DNA from: Spisula solida
Lineage: Eukaryota > Mollusca > Bivalvia > Venerida > Mactridae
Length of the DNA stretch: 64,000 nucleotides
Assembly: GCA_947247005.1 (NCBI GenBank)
Contig: OX365960.1
Location: forward strand, 20,026,533 to 20,090,532
Reading direction: 5' to 3'
The notes below the pieces were generated by a model that worked only from the letters and a program-made list of their open reading frames with translations, was not told the origin of the DNA and made no database searches. This document shows, piece by piece, positions 1 to 11,343 of this stretch (positions within the stretch are counted from its first letter, which is position 1; each line of letters opens with the position of its first letter). Made by a program: the position numbers and the translations under genes.

Positions 1-1016
1 AGTGGAATCAGTCAGTGGAGTCAGGCAGTGGAGTCAGTGGGGTCAGTCAATCAGTTGAGTTGGGCAGTCCATCTATCTGTGCGGTCAATAAATCAATGGA
101 GTCAATCCAATGTACCAGTGGAGTCAAGACAGTCAGTAAGTTAATCAATGCTGTCAGTCAGTCAGTAGAGTCATTTTGTCTGTGGGATCAGTCAGTCGTT
201 TGAGTCAATCAGTCAATGGAGTCGGTCAGTCAGTGAGTGGAGTCGGTCAAGTCAGTGGAGTTGGTCAGTCAGTTAGTGGAGTCGGTCAGTTGGTCAGTCA
301 GTCAATCAATCAATCATTCGAGTCAGCCAATCAGTGAATTCATTCAATCAGTGGAGTCTGTCAGACTGGTAATCAGACAGTGGAGTCAGTCTTTGGAGTC
401 AGCCAGTCATTCAATCAATCTAAAAGTTAGCCAATTAGTGGAGCCAGTCAATGAATTCAGTCAGTCAGTCTGACACAGTGTCAGTGAAAACAGTGGGGTC
501 AGTCAGTCACTCAGTTGAGTCGGTCAGCAAATCAGTGGAGTCAGTAAGTCAATCTATCTGCGCAGTAAGTAAATCACTGGAGAAAAGTCAATCAGTCAGT
601 CAATCTGTAGACTCAGTCAATCAATGGAGCCAAGCCAATATATCAGTGGAGTCAAGACAGTCAGAAAGTTAATCAATGCAGTCAGTCAGTCAATCAATGG
701 TGTCAGTCAATGGAGTCAGTCAGTAAGTAGAGTCAGTCACTCAGAAAGTTGAGTCAGTCAGTCAATCAGTGGAGTCAGTCAGTTATAGGAGACAGTCAGT
801 AGAGTGACTGGAGTCAGTCAATCAATCATTGTTGAGATAGTCAATATTTGAAGGAAGGTTACAAATCAGTAGTCAGTCAGTCAATCAGTGGATTTTTATT
901 AGCCTGTGGAGTCTAGTCAGTCAGCCACTTAGGAGAGTCACCAAATCAGTTGATTCAGTAAGTCAATCAGTGGAGTCAGTTAGTGGAGTCTAGTCAGTCA
1001 GTTAATCAGTGGATTC
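1..1016. repeat. Degenerate minisatellite (GTCAGTCA / GTGGAGTC)
   Basis: The first kilobase is made of short imperfect blocks, mainly GTCAGTCA, GTCAATCA and GTGGAGTC, in irregular order. The array is cut by the window edge. It is open in some frames, giving Ser/Val/Gln-rich reading frames of 60-80 codons that merely translate the repeat. There is no start context, splice structure or known domain. Order decays toward 840-1,016. Confidence 0.9.
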
Positions 1017-2135
1017 TGTCAACAGATAATATCATAACCTGTTAGAATACTTACATATAAGTTTAAATCCCCTGGTTACTCCGGTTAACTTCATCCATTC
1101 TCCACAATTATGCAGTGTTTGCAGTACAACAGACATACACAACTTTCTTAAAATTTCCCAACTGAAAATAGATGATAATGAAATGATATTGAGAATAATT
1201 AATACAGTAGGTAACCTGGTATCATTTCAAGGGCCATAACTGTGCTAATAATGGATAAATCTAATTCAAATTACCTAAGTGAGAAGCTACAAAGGATAAC
1301 TAACTAATGTTCTGATAAAGATTAGTTTTACTAATTCATTTTAGGTCTGTCAACTGTGAAAGAAGTTATTTTCCAACTCACATATATCACTCCCGAAACC
1401 TCATTCCTGATGTTATCTATCACTCTCGAAACCTCATTCCTGATGTTATCCATCACAAGTTTTTTTTGCTTTTTTTGCATTTGACTGAGACAGTAATAGT
1501 GAGAGGCTAATCGTATTTTTTATTCCTGCCTAATTGGCCCATAACCTCCGGCTACAGGGGAATGACGAAGGTATAAAAGAATTTCATTTGTGTTCTATTG
1601 TGTTATAGTCATGTCCGGGTTGGTCATTTATAAAAGTTTGAAGCAAATCCTGACTGCCAAAACTGCAAGGTTAGTTGCAATTTGCAAAGAATGCATCTAG
1701 GGATAGGCATTAAGACCAGTATACTCCCTTAAAACTTGTGCAGGGGGTATAATTAAAAATTAAATCAGTAATTACACTTTTTACTGCATATATGCCTCCA
1801 TGTAGAGGTACTGCTTCAATTGAAATCTGAGTTTCACATCTTGATGGGTTCAGGTGTGTCCGTCACATATATAAGGTCATCACGGAATCTAGACATGGTC
1901 AGTCCCTTCTGTTGTCTCAAAACCAATGTACTTCCCAGTATTTATCTGAATATAAAATGTATATATACAGCTACAAATATAAGATTTCTGAGAAGCTAGG
2001 GTAATACAAAAGTATTCCCTAGACACCGGTTGAATTTTTTCTTATATTTAAGTTCAACAATTTAGCTGAAAATAAAGAGATGTGATATTTATTAACTATT
2101 TAATACATGCGTTTTTAGAATGTCTTAATTAAATT
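1017..2135. other. Intergenic; no gene seen
   Basis: AT-rich sequence without a credible exon. It holds a tandem duplicate of a SINE-derived piece (about 1,385-1,456, the block beginning AACCTCATTCCTGATGTTAT twice), which matches the distal part of the SINEs at 7.5, 8.7 and 9.8 kb. Confidence 0.6.
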
Positions 2136-2265
2136 ATCACATAACCTGCAGTCCAGCAGTGTCATAACCCTGGTGTGCCAGACATACTGTCAATATTCTG
2201 CCAAAGTCTGCTGCAGTGCAATACATATTTAAATTAGCTGTGATGTAAGTCAATCCCAGTGACTA
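2136..2265 (+). mobile_element. Partial MITE, ATCACATAACCTGCAGTCC family
   Basis: The block starts ATCACATAACCTGCAGTCCA and later has ATATTTAAATTAGCTGTGA. It matches the left part of the element at 12,529-12,801 and, in reverse, 29,025-29,165. The right TIR is not seen here, so this copy looks truncated. Confidence 0.6.
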
Positions 2266-2309
2266 CATGCTTTGGTTGGCCCATTACATTAAGATACAAT
2301 CAGTGAGTA

Positions 2310-2385
2310 CAGCGCAAGTCTAACATACTGGTAAAGTGTCCGCTTCAAGTGCAAAAGGTCCCAGGTTCAATCCTATAGACCACGA
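2310..2385 (+). repeat. tRNA-like SINE head
   Basis: A box A-like TACTGGTAAAGTG and a box B-like GGTTCAATCC lie about 35 bp apart, the layout of a pol III promoter. No matching acceptor stem could be drawn, so this is a tRNA-derived SINE head or tRNA pseudogene, not a working tRNA gene. Confidence 0.5.
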
Positions 2386-2479
2386 CATAGTACAAGCTAA
2401 TATTAAATAATGACACTGATATATGTCTCCCTTGCTTGACGTGCTCAATGTAGTTAGTTCCAGGTTAACTACAGAATAC

Positions 2480-2790
2480 CGCAGTGTCAGGAGTATGATC
2501 GACTGAGCTAGACAGCTGCCTACGCAAGATTCTCCCCAATTAGTAATTAAATCCTATACACACTACAGACCCTTCTTCGAAGAATACATATCCTTGAACT
2601 CCTAGAGTTATCAGAACCTCTTTTGGACATCGTAAGGGTGTAATGTGGGTTATTTATGTTAGGCACAAAATGTAAAAGGGTGAGAAAAATGTGCAACCGG
2701 ACGACGGCTCAAACATGGGACCCTTCGCTTTCTTCTAGCAAATGCTCTACCGACTGAGCTAGATGGCTGCCAACACAAGCGATTAAAAAT
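2480..2790 (-). repeat. Two tRNA-like SINE heads (minus)
   Basis: Reverse-strand TAGCTCAGTCGGTAGAGC (near 2,745-2,765) is an almost ideal tRNA D-arm/box A, followed by a box B-like ATGTTTGAGCC near 2,715. A second, shorter copy of the same head lies at about 2,485-2,525. Both fit tRNA-derived SINEs. Confidence 0.55.
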
Positions 2791-3984
2791 CCTATACACA
2801 CTATATCAGATGTAAGCAGTAAGGCGTTTAATTATAGTGTGTACAGTAGAAATGAGAATTGCTGCCCTGAAAAGTCACATGGGTCGAAAAGTTTTGAGGT
2901 CGAATCATATATATATATATGTATTGCTAACTATATCGAGAAATTACAGAGGTCAGAGCTGAATCCACAACTTTATGGTAAGAATGTTATGACAAATAGC
3001 CCTAGTCCAGTCTAATAACCGGAGCGATGGCCTAATATCTACACGGGTCCAAACATTTGAGTGACGATCGATCTAGGCTAGGTTGAAAAGTAGGTCACGT
3101 CGAAAGTGACGAAATAATAAAACTACTTGGTAGACAAGTAAACACCAAATCGCTGTATTTAACAATAAACGAACACAGCACTAAATCTAAACGACAGGTT
3201 TTCTATTAAATAATCACTGAATATCAATTAGAGTAGGCCTATCGGAACAATTTCTTTTCAAAATACGCCGCTTCTAAACTTCAAAAACTGCCTTCGGTTT
3301 CAGCGCCGATTACGCAAATAAACGCAAAGTTCGGATATAATACTCACCTATTGCCCTTTGTACATCAATAAATGCTTATGCTGCTGTCTCATATAAACGA
3401 TAACTGCTCTAAATCAAAGGGAAAAGTCAATTATCGTAGGAGAATTCCACCGCTTCAACATCCAATATGGCGGATAATTAGACGATAAACTTGTCAATCT
3501 CCGGTGGACTCCGGTGGCAACTCTGTCACGCATGCGCACTGTGTATAGTATATACCAAATATGGTCTTTCCCGTCAGGGACCATCAGCCTAGTGCATGTT
3601 TGCTGTATTTGTATTTGGGAACACAACAAGGGGAATGTTTAAACCGATGGTATAAGTGACCTTGTAAAACAAAGGAATATCACATTTACAGTTTACGAGT
3701 CAGGTTTGCACTATGCAAGTTGTAGTAGGTCAATGTAGGATACATCTTCGGGTGTTAAGTGTCCAAATATATACTTGTTGTTATATTATATATATATACA
3801 TGTGTAGCCATGTAATGTAATGTACGTGTATTGTATCTATGTGGATGCAGCTATAGTTGTACTTTTAAACAGTATCCCTACACTTGTAGACATTAGGGGT
3901 TATTGAACTGAATTGCCGGTAAATATTAGTTGAGAAATTATGAAAAATATAGGTGTTGCCTTGGGAGTGTGATTAAGTGTAGTT
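2791..3984. other. Intergenic; no gene seen
   Basis: No exon with a convincing frame plus splice sites. Reading frames up to about 71 codons occur (3,414-3,629) but have no recognisable content. A short TA microsatellite lies near 2,906-2,920. Confidence 0.5.
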
Positions 3985-4240
3985 ACTACACGTAATTCTA
4001 TAATTTGACCTAGTAATCTAGTTTGTGTTCCTATATCAGTCTTGACCTAGATTTAGTAGATATGATCATTGTTCCCAAGTTTCATAAAGATCATTCTAAA
4101 ATTGTGATCTACGCCATGTTTATCTATGGTTTTACATAGTGACCTAGCTAGTTTTTCCCTACATGACCCAATGTTTAAAATGACCTCGATTTTCATTGCA
4201 AACAAGTTTTATAAAGATTAGACTCTAATTGGAACCTTCT
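3985..4240. repeat. Decayed core of the 'aggtcaaaaactaggtcac' repeat family
   Basis: Phrases such as TGACCTAGATTTAGTAGATATGAT and CAAGTTTCATAAAGATCAT are diverged copies, in reverse sense or rearranged, of the roughly 150-bp core units of the elements at 48.8, 57.0 and 58.5 kb. No ends are visible. Confidence 0.5.
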
Positions 4241-4429
4241 TCTTCTTCTTCTTAAATGAACTACACTCCTTCAAAGCTCTGAAGATTATGTGTAGGCGCT
4301 AGTTTTAAAAACAATTTTGAATGTGAGTGTATGATACACAGAAATAATGGTTTGTATTGTAATACATGTGCAAGTTAAAAGATTGATTTTATAATCAAAC
4401 ATTAAGATTAAAACTTTGTACAATGGTTG

Positions 4430-4800
4430 CCATTTAGTATGTGAATGTGGAGACCAAGACAGGAACAGTGACAATGGTCTTAAAAACATCAACTGAGTCT
4501 GCTTGGTGTGCGGTTACGGGCAACATATTCCACTGGCTTATTGTTCTGGGATAGAATCAAAACTTATACTGATCTTGGGATGTACCGATATGCTTGTAGC
4601 CATACCCACTACTGTATCTAGTTCTGGGATCCGATGTGATTAATAAATTATTTTCTGGGTATATTGCGACAGTATGATGTATAATTTTGTAAAACATAAT
4701 TAAGCGAGCTCGTGTTCTTCTAATTTCTAGGGATGGCCAATTTAGAGTGTTCATCATGTTTGAAACTGAGCTTGTGTTATGGTAGCGACTCAAGTGACTA
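4430..4800 (-). pseudogene. Decayed LINE reverse-transcriptase C-terminal fragment
   Basis: The minus-strand frame contains RYHNTSSVS, then NWPSLEIRRTRARL and MFYKIIHH. After one in-frame stop near 4,555 it continues with FYPRTISQWNMLP and HQADSVDVFK. This is the same order as in the intact reverse transcriptase at 34,693-36,210 (RYHNISSVS, LESRRKKIQL, MLYKIIHNHV, FFPRCIPLWNNLP). It is the distal C-terminal segment of a jockey/CR1-like non-LTR element, without RT palm motifs. Its 5' side runs into a different repeat at about 4,790, so it is a fossil. Confidence 0.8.
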
Positions 4801-5165
4801 CACAAGGTTTATCCACGATTTGACAAAGTGGCCTAGTTTTTACCCCAGATGGCCAAATATTGAACTTGCCCTAAATTTACACACATGTTGATCTACGATT
4901 AGACCCATTGACTTAGTCTTGACCCAAAATTGAACTTGACCCTAGATTTATTAGAGAAGACTATTGTGACCAAGTTTCACAAAGACTAGGCTATATAGTG
5001 TTTACCAATGAGTTTAAATACCGACCTATTTTTTACCCTAGATGACATAATGTCGGATCTGACCTAGCTTTTGTTGAGATGATTATAGTGTTTAAGAATG
5101 CACTAACTGTTTTTACTTCTAGTGACTACATATTGTTCATGTTATTTTGGGTAACCTGACCTCTA
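4801..5165. repeat. Decayed tandem core of the 'aggtcac' repeat family
   Basis: Two to three diverged units with AAACTTG, TGACCTAG, TTGACCC and CAAGTTTCACAAAGACTA phrases. They correspond to the core units of the tandem-repeat elements at 48.8 and 58.5 kb. No TIRs survive. Confidence 0.5.
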
Positions 5166-5419
5166 GACAATGTTGGTAGGACAGGCTAGAGGTCCGGTAA
5201 TTGATTTCATATGTATAAACCATATATTTTATTTCGTGTCAAGATTTTTAATGACATATGTAAGTGTTTACATTGCTGTACAGGTTAGTATTTTACACAA
5301 ACCTATCTTTCCCCTTGGTGTATGTACTTTCTGTTCAACTGGTCAAAACCAAAAGCAGCTCCAGTTGTCTCCTGTGTCAAATTCAAACTTTCTTGGCTGG
5401 CCATTTAACTTGCCCAATC

Positions 5420-5677
5420 CAGGGGTGTCGACAGAGCCAAATTAAAAATCCTGAAAATCATATGTGGCTGACTATTTTTGACAAACTAGAGGCCGTCAAC
5501 CATATATAACTCAGTTTTTCAAACTTTTTATTGAAGAAAATCCTTCAGAGCAGATATAATTGACCATAACTTTGCCATTTCTTGAGATATTTTCATCAAA
5601 TAACTTTTATTTTGGTCAGAAAGCATAGCTCTTCAAGGATAGACATTCCGGATAAATCCGGAAAATTGACATCCCTG
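5420..5677 (+). mobile_element. MITE, CAGGGGTGTCAA family
   Basis: Begins CAGGGGTGTCGACAGAGCC and ends TTGACATCCCTG, giving an inverted pair of about 12 bp. The interior (CCTGAAAATCATATG, CCTTCAGAGCAG, GCCATTTCTTGAGATATTTT) recurs at 8.1, 10.4 and 25.6 kb and, diverged, at 27.0, 28.8 and 29.2 kb. Flanks are CCAATC and TCAATC, an imperfect 6-bp target duplication. Confidence 0.85.
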
Positions 5678-5973
5678 TCAATCAGGCTGTTGTTTTGTCA
5701 GATTTCTGGTGATATATCTAGTAAATTTTCCTTGTATATAGTTTCTATCCTGGCTGTGATTCTCAGATGTCTCTCTAGATTTCTCTATGTATATTAACTG
5801 TTCAAGGGCCTGCATTCACAAAATTCTTAGATACTATAAAATCTTACAATTTCTAAGTTTGTTGACTTATTTTCTGAGATTTTCACAAAAAAATCTTAGT
5901 TTTTGTCTTACATGGATTTCTGTCTACGTATTTCAATATGACAACAGAAATGTCTAAGATGAAAAAATGAGAT

Positions 5974-6122
5974 TACTGTAAACCAAGAAATTATTTCACA
6001 TGATTTAGTTAAGTACTAAAAACATTAATATGGGCATTGCAAGAAACTTAAAAACAAATATGCCGACGATCAGCAAAACACAAAAGTTAGTGTTCGCCAA
6101 AGTAAATTGGTTTACAGTAACT
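5974..6122. mobile_element. Short MITE with TTACTGTAAACCAA ends
   Basis: The left end TTACTGTAAACCAAG is matched by TTGGTTTACAGTAA on the right. About 150 bp, non-coding. Elements with similar TACTGTAAA ends lie at 11,229-11,335. Confidence 0.7.
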
Positions 6123-6442
6123 CTATTCAAAGTGAAATATTTTTGGTGTAAGAAAATTTCTTTAGAAAATACTGTATTAAGTTTGATAATATTTTCCGTT
6201 GATTAAATTTTGTTCATCCCCTTGTATACTTCGATTATTAAAATCCCCAAATACAAGAATCCACCAAATAACCATAGTCCACAAAATTTAATACCAGCAA
6301 AAAGTTATGATTTTACTGTATCTACATGTAATAAGCTATTAGAATATGGACCCAGATCATCAGTAGAAAATGGTTTGTTTCCAAAGTAAACAATGTTTTT
6401 TTTTTATCGTGTTGATTCAGATCAGATCATAACTGTACACGT

Positions 6443-6608
6443 ATCTGGTCCAGTGGTGGTATTCAATATTGACCTTATTTGACTTTAGGATAAGGACAAC
6501 GAATCGAATCACACCATATTAAACTCTTGGTCAGTAACAGGCAATATGATTGGCTATCCTTATTCTAGGTGTACAATTAAAAAATATCAATATTGAATAC
6601 CACCCCAG
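6443..6608. mobile_element. MITE with TIR GGTGGTATTCAATATTGA
   Basis: GGTGGTATTCAATATTGA near 6,455 is exactly inverted as TCAATATTGAATACCACC near 6,583-6,603. The outermost bases are CAGTGG and CCCCAG. About 160 bp, non-coding. Confidence 0.85.
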
Positions 6609-6730
6609 TTATACAATATTGGTGTAATATACAACGCCCTACAAAATATTCTGTTTTACAAAGATTGGATATAAACTCTTTATCAATCCCCATCATATTC
6701 TTCACATGTCTGGAAACTTGACTAACCACT

Positions 6731-7200
6731 GGCTCCAATTCCACGAAAAAACTTAACTTATTGCTGAGCTGAGACTGTTATTCTAAAAACATATTTCGGT
6801 GGTTAAATGACTCAAATGTATATTTGAATACAACCGTAAATTGTTTCATCACAATTAGATGTCAATTTAATAGTGCAATACATAATCAGACAGAAAAAAC
6901 ATAATCAGACAGAAAATACACAATACATAATCAGACAGAAAATAGTGCTTTAAAGATATAAACATCTAAAGTAAAATCTTAAGTCTGTTATAACAAGCTC
7001 AAGTACGAAGTGCTTTATTGTTCATTAATGTTGGATTTCCATGAGCATTTCATACAAAACTCACCTATTGAATCATTATTTAGCAATAAATACACAGTTT
7101 CTGGTAGCAATCACAAGACTATAATTGTAGTCATATAATAAATTCAAAATAGCAATCTCAGCTGAGCAATAATTTAAGTATTTTTCGTGGAATTGGGGTC
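6731..7200 (-). mobile_element. MITE, GGCCCCAATTC family (copy 1)
   Basis: Left end GGCTCCAATTCCACG and TTATTGCTGAGCTGAGACTG mirror the right end CAGCTGAGCAATAATT ... CGTGGAATTGGGGTC, giving TIRs of about 50 bp. Interior phrases (ATAACAAGCTCAAGTAC, CATGAGCATTTCATAC) match the copy at 16,600-17,016 in opposite orientation. A short duplication of ATAATCAGACAGAAAA occurs at 6,885-6,945. Confidence 0.85.
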
Positions 7201-7462
7201 TGATTGAAACTAAGACTGGTGCAATTGATAAACTCACCTCAAATGATAAATAAATATTGAATTGCCAGTTTTATTGAACAGAATGTTTTTCAAGTATTGG
7301 TTAGGTGACAAAATTAACAAGGTTATATATACTATATATGTATAAACATTCATGTCTTAATATCCAATGAAATAATTATATGCTCAATCGGATGTTCAAT
7401 GTCACCACAATCATTAGCAGTCGTATCTGTTCAGAAAAAAGAAGTATCAACAAGGTGTATAC

Positions 7463-7712
7463 TAATTTATTTAAGGTCCATTGTGAAACAAGTTTTTCCA
7501 ACTTATATTAATCACTCTCGACACCTCATTCCTGACGTTATCCATCGCCACGAGGGTATGAGAGAAGAGAAGCCAGTTTCCCTTTTATGCTGAGCGTCTA
7601 GCAAGGGTATTTCTGGTACCAGTTTTATTTTGTCTTTGGTATGACGCAGTCAGGGATCGAACCTGAGACCCCCCACACTCGAAGCGAACGCTCAACCACT
7701 AGGCTATCGAGG
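7463..7712 (-). mobile_element. tRNA-derived SINE, copy 1
   Basis: Read on the minus strand it begins CTCGATAGCCTAGTGGTTG (box A), then GGTTCGATCCCTG (box B), then a body with AGACGCTCAGCAT, GCTTCTCTTCTCTCATA and CTCGTGGCGATGGATAAC. Near-identical copies are at 8,671-8,902 and 9,805-10,058. A comparison with molluscan SINEs such as RUDI would place it. Short reading frames across it are not genes. Confidence 0.85.
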
Positions 7713-8014
7713 AGGTAGCGTTGATTCTAGTCAACCTTCTGCCTTTCTTTTGCAATTTCTTATGTCATTTAATACCTGTTTTGAAATGTTTGCCTGTTTT
7801 CTATTAGCAGCACTGATTCTACCAAAGATTTAACTTTTTTTCAAATTCACGTTCTTTCCAATGTTTTTTGGGCAGTTTGAATTCAAGTACTTTTCATGTA
7901 CTAGGCAATGAGATGAAATGCTTTTCAAGACCTGCGCGCACCTTGAATTAAATGCAAACATTAGTAGTATTCATGTCTGTTTTGATGAGTATTGCTTAAA
8001 CAAGTTGGAAAATT

Positions 8015-8106
8015 TTAAACAATAACACATGAAATTATTGCTCCGTCAATGGTTGCTATGGCAACAGTACAGACGGCTAAACAATTGTATGCGACTTTGC
8101 TACGCT
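8015..8106. other. Spacer; no gene seen
   Basis: Unassigned sequence between SINE copy 1 and the next MITE. The short minus-strand reading frame here overlaps the MITE and has no recognisable content. Confidence 0.4.
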
Positions 8107-8387
8107 CAGGGGTGTCAACAGAGCCAAATGAAAAATCCTGAAAATCATATGCGGCTGACCATTTTTGCCCAACAAGAGGCATCCATGTCGCTTCAATCAC
8201 ATTGATTCCATATGATATTTAACTGAGTTTGTATTGAATAAAATCCTTCAGAGCATATTATACTGACCATGACTTTGCCATTTCTTGAGATGTTTTCATC
8301 AAATGACTTATTTTAGTCAGAAATCATAGCTCTTTCAGGATTGATAAATCCAGAACTCCTGATTAATCAGGAATATTGACACTCCTG
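8107..8387 (+). mobile_element. MITE, CAGGGGTGTCAA family
   Basis: Starts CAGGGGTGTCAACAGAGCC and ends ATTGACACTCCTG. Flanked by TACGCT on the left and TACACT on the right, an imperfect 6-bp duplication consistent with the other copies. Confidence 0.85.
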
Positions 8388-8454
8388 TACACTTTGCAAC
8401 CACTTCTGGCATGTGACCACTGTCGTTATGGATGAGAAACGTCCAGTACATAAA

Positions 8455-8510
8455 TCAAGCATTTACACTGTCATCATCTGCAGACTTCCTCCTGAGTTTA
8501 GCATCTAGGA
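8455..8510 (-). other. Possible 3' coding exon of the small minus-strand gene
   Basis: On the minus strand an acceptor-like TTTTTAG is followed by an open frame reading DAKLRRKSADDDSVNA and then TGA. The charged tail looks plausible as a C-terminus. Its phase does not join directly to the exon at 11,344-11,458, so it would need an intermediate exon. Weakly supported. Confidence 0.2.
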
Positions 8511-8670
8511 CTAAAAATAATAACCATGAAATATTAATAATAACACTAAAATTGAAATAAATTTAGTATTTTAACATTTTATGTAAATACACATGTATTT
8601 GAATGAAGCCGGAATGAAGCCTACCATAACCATATCCCCTTCGGCGCAGGATAAAAAATCATTTAATGAA

Positions 8671-8902
8671 GGGCCCTCGTATACATATCTCCCGACACCT
8701 CATTCCTGCTGGTATCAATTTCCACGAGGGTATGCAAGACAGAAGTCTCCCTTCCCCTTTTATGAAGAGCGTCTAGTTGAGGAATTACTGATACCATTTT
8801 ATTTCATCTATGGTATGATGCGGCGTGAAATCGAACCCAGATTGGAACTCCGGGATCTCCAGACTCAAAGGGGATGCTCTACCACTAGGCTACCGAACCG
8901 GA
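8671..8902 (-). mobile_element. tRNA-derived SINE, copy 2
   Basis: Same body as copy 1 (AGACGCTCTTCATAAAAGG, CTCGTGGAAATTG) with a diverged tRNA head (GTAGCCTAGTGGTAGAGC). The 108-codon forward frame spanning it is an artefact of the repeat. Confidence 0.8.
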
Positions 8903-8904
8903 CA

Positions 8905-9800
8905 ATTAGAAGAGTATGATGGTTTTTTAGATAAATCTTACCGTATCGGATAGCACTTTTCGGTCCAGAGGTTAAAGACTGATCAAAATAGTCTGTACCT
9001 AATATAATACCCTTCCGCTGGTAACAATACCTGTAATCATTACACAAACATATATATATATATAAAAATACAAATGCACAAAAAAAGATGATTAGGCCGG
9101 TAGAAAATGTATGTAAGAACTAGATGGAAACAAATACCCAAATCAGTATTCTAAATGCATATTCAAATATTTGTTCCAACCCATGGAGGAATATCAACAT
9201 TGTTAACAAATTTTCCAGAAGGGTATGACCTGCAGCAAGCAGAAATCCTACCTGGATAACCAGGTTACAAATATAGTCCATTAACCACGGCAGAGATCTA
9301 CCCACATATTTAACCAGCATTTTTCAAGAAAGACTGAGCTAAATAATTTATTCTGAAACGTAAAAGAAATGCAGGGGAACATTTTTTGCAATATCCAACG
9401 CATTTGTCATTCAATAACAATAAAAATCAGCTACATTATTGTCTATGGTACATTGCCCAGGACTATTCCTTCTACTACGGTAGCATGGTATGAAAAGGAA
9501 CTGCTCACTTCCAGCGAGAGCAAAAACGCCAAGATCTGTAACACAACTTTGTTGTGGAATTCAGTTACACAGTTTGTCACACAGTTAGGAAGTTTTCAAC
9601 ATTAGATTTTTGCTTTCATCGCAACAATGACGGAGCAGACCAAAGATCAGAGGATCAAACATTTACGATGTATTGTCGAAGGCAAATACAGGCATAGCTG
9701 TCCATGTGTACTTGTTTGCACTCTCGAACGTTTTGCAATACATCTAAGGCTGACCTGGTGGATGTATGGCAGACCTAGGTGTGGTTGTTAGTTTATACTA
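8905..9800. other. Intergenic; no gene seen
   Basis: No exon with convincing coding content. Short TA microsatellite at about 9,049-9,063. Reading frames up to 78 codons (9,369-9,605) have no recognisable motif. Confidence 0.4.
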
Positions 9801-9804
9801 CCGG

Positions 9805-10058
9805 GTAATTTATTTTAGGTCGATTGGAAAACAAGTTTTTCCTACTTATATTAATCACTCTCGACGCCTCATTCCTGATGTTATCCATTGCCACGAGGAT
9901 ATGAGAGAAGAGAAGCCAGTTTCCCAGTATGCTGAGCGTCTAGCAAGGGAATTTCTGGTACCATTTTTATTTCGTCTTTGGTATGATGCGGCCAGGGATC
10001 GAACCCGAGACCTCCAGCACTCGAAGCGAACGCTCAACCACTAGGTTATCGAGGAGGC
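9805..10058 (-). mobile_element. tRNA-derived SINE, copy 3
   Basis: Best preserved copy. Minus strand: CTCGATAACCTAGTGGTTG, GGTTCGATCCCTGG, then the shared body ending near CCAATCGACCTAAAATAAAT. Intact box A and box B suggest relatively recent activity. Confidence 0.85.
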
Positions 10059-10355
10059 GGTTGTTCATGTGTAACTGCTTGACATCACTGCATGCTTATT
10101 TGTCTCATGTATATTTATTACGCAATTGTCATATTATTACATTGTACCACTAAATTGATTTGTTTATACGCTAGGTACTCATACTCACCATACTCGTGGC
10201 AAAATTTTAAAAATGATAATTTAAGTGCACGAAACTGTATGCCTTTTTTTGCTAACAGCAAAATCTACCCACTATTGATCTCCATTCAACAAAGATAGTA
10301 TCACTTCGAGAATTAATGGGATCATTAGGATATATGAAGTTGATGGTGCTATTTT

Positions 10356-10622
10356 CAGGGGTTTCAACAGAGCCAAATTAAAAATCCTGAAAATCATATG
10401 CGGCTGACCATTTTTGACAAACTAGAGGCCGTCAACCATAAATAACTCAGTTTTTCAAACTTTTTATTAAAGAAAATCCTTCAGAGCAGATATAATTGAC
10501 CATAACTTTGCCATTTCTTGAGATATTTTCATCAAATAACTTTTATTTTGGTGAGAAAGCATAGCTCTTCAAGGATAGACAAATCCGGAATTCCGGATAA
10601 ATCCGGAAAATTGACACCCCTG
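10356..10622 (+). mobile_element. MITE, CAGGGGTGTCAA family
   Basis: Starts CAGGGGTTTCAACAGAGCC and ends TTGACACCCCTG. Flanked on both sides by TATTTT, an exact 6-bp target duplication (10,350-10,355 and 10,623-10,628). The best copy for defining the ends. Confidence 0.9.
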
Positions 10623-10747
10623 TATTTTGACCAACCAAGTCAAGTCCTTTTGGAATGAAGGACCAGCATCCAAATAATGCAGATAAACTAACAAACAAGC
10701 TCTTTGACCAGGAGAAACAATTTTGTTCTGGAGTAGCGATAACATAC

Positions 10748-10830
10748 CTTGTTTTTGATGAGATGCACATCACAATCAATATATTTCGATTTCAGTTTAC
10801 AGGGGACCCCTTCAACTCCTTTTAATAACT
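10748..10830 (-). other. Possible coding exon (minus)
   Basis: A minus-strand open frame containing GVPCKLKSKYIDCDVHLI ends at a good donor (CAAG|GTATGT). It lies downstream of the small gene's fifth exon on the same strand. No acceptor in the required phase was found, so membership in that gene is unproven. Confidence 0.25.
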
Positions 10831-11228
10831 CTTAAATCACCAGACACAAATTATTGTTATTGCACTTTGTTCTCAAAGGATCAAACTGCATTCTAATTTA
10901 AATTTAGTGAAGATAATGGTTGACATCCTAGTATCTAGAATAATTATGAAACTCTACCCTGCATTTCTTTTTTGTTTCAGTACATATTCAATTCACAAGA
11001 AAATTAAGATTACAAATTTTTTACTTAGTTTTCAAGCATTGTACAAAAACCTCCTATAATCACTAAGAAAACATGCTTTTTTATTCGATTTCAAGGAAAT
11101 ATGTGAAACACAAATTTTTAACTGAAGTCAAATTTTCTGCTAAAGATGATTTATGAATACCAACCCAAAATGCAAAAGGTGACCCAATTCTTTGGATTCA
11201 CCGAAATTAACAATAAAATGATAAAACA

Positions 11229-11335
11229 TACTGTAAATCACTTCTTTTTCACGAGTTTTATTTTTGCTATTAAATAAACACGAGGATGTTGACACGCAAA
11301 ATCATTATTCTCGAAAAATTAAGTAATTTACAGTA
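11229..11335. mobile_element. Short MITE with TACTGTAAAT ends
   Basis: TACTGTAAATCACTT on the left is mirrored by AAGTAATTTACAGTA on the right; about 107 bp. It lies only 8 bp from the donor of the adjacent exon. Confidence 0.75.
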
Positions 11336-11343
11336 CTACTTAC

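Noticed and set aside
1..1016. Ser/Val-rich secreted or silk-like protein
   Set aside because: Frames are short, lack a signal peptide and simply mirror GTCAGTCA repeats.
8593..8919. 108-codon forward frame
   Set aside because: Runs antisense through a SINE copy.
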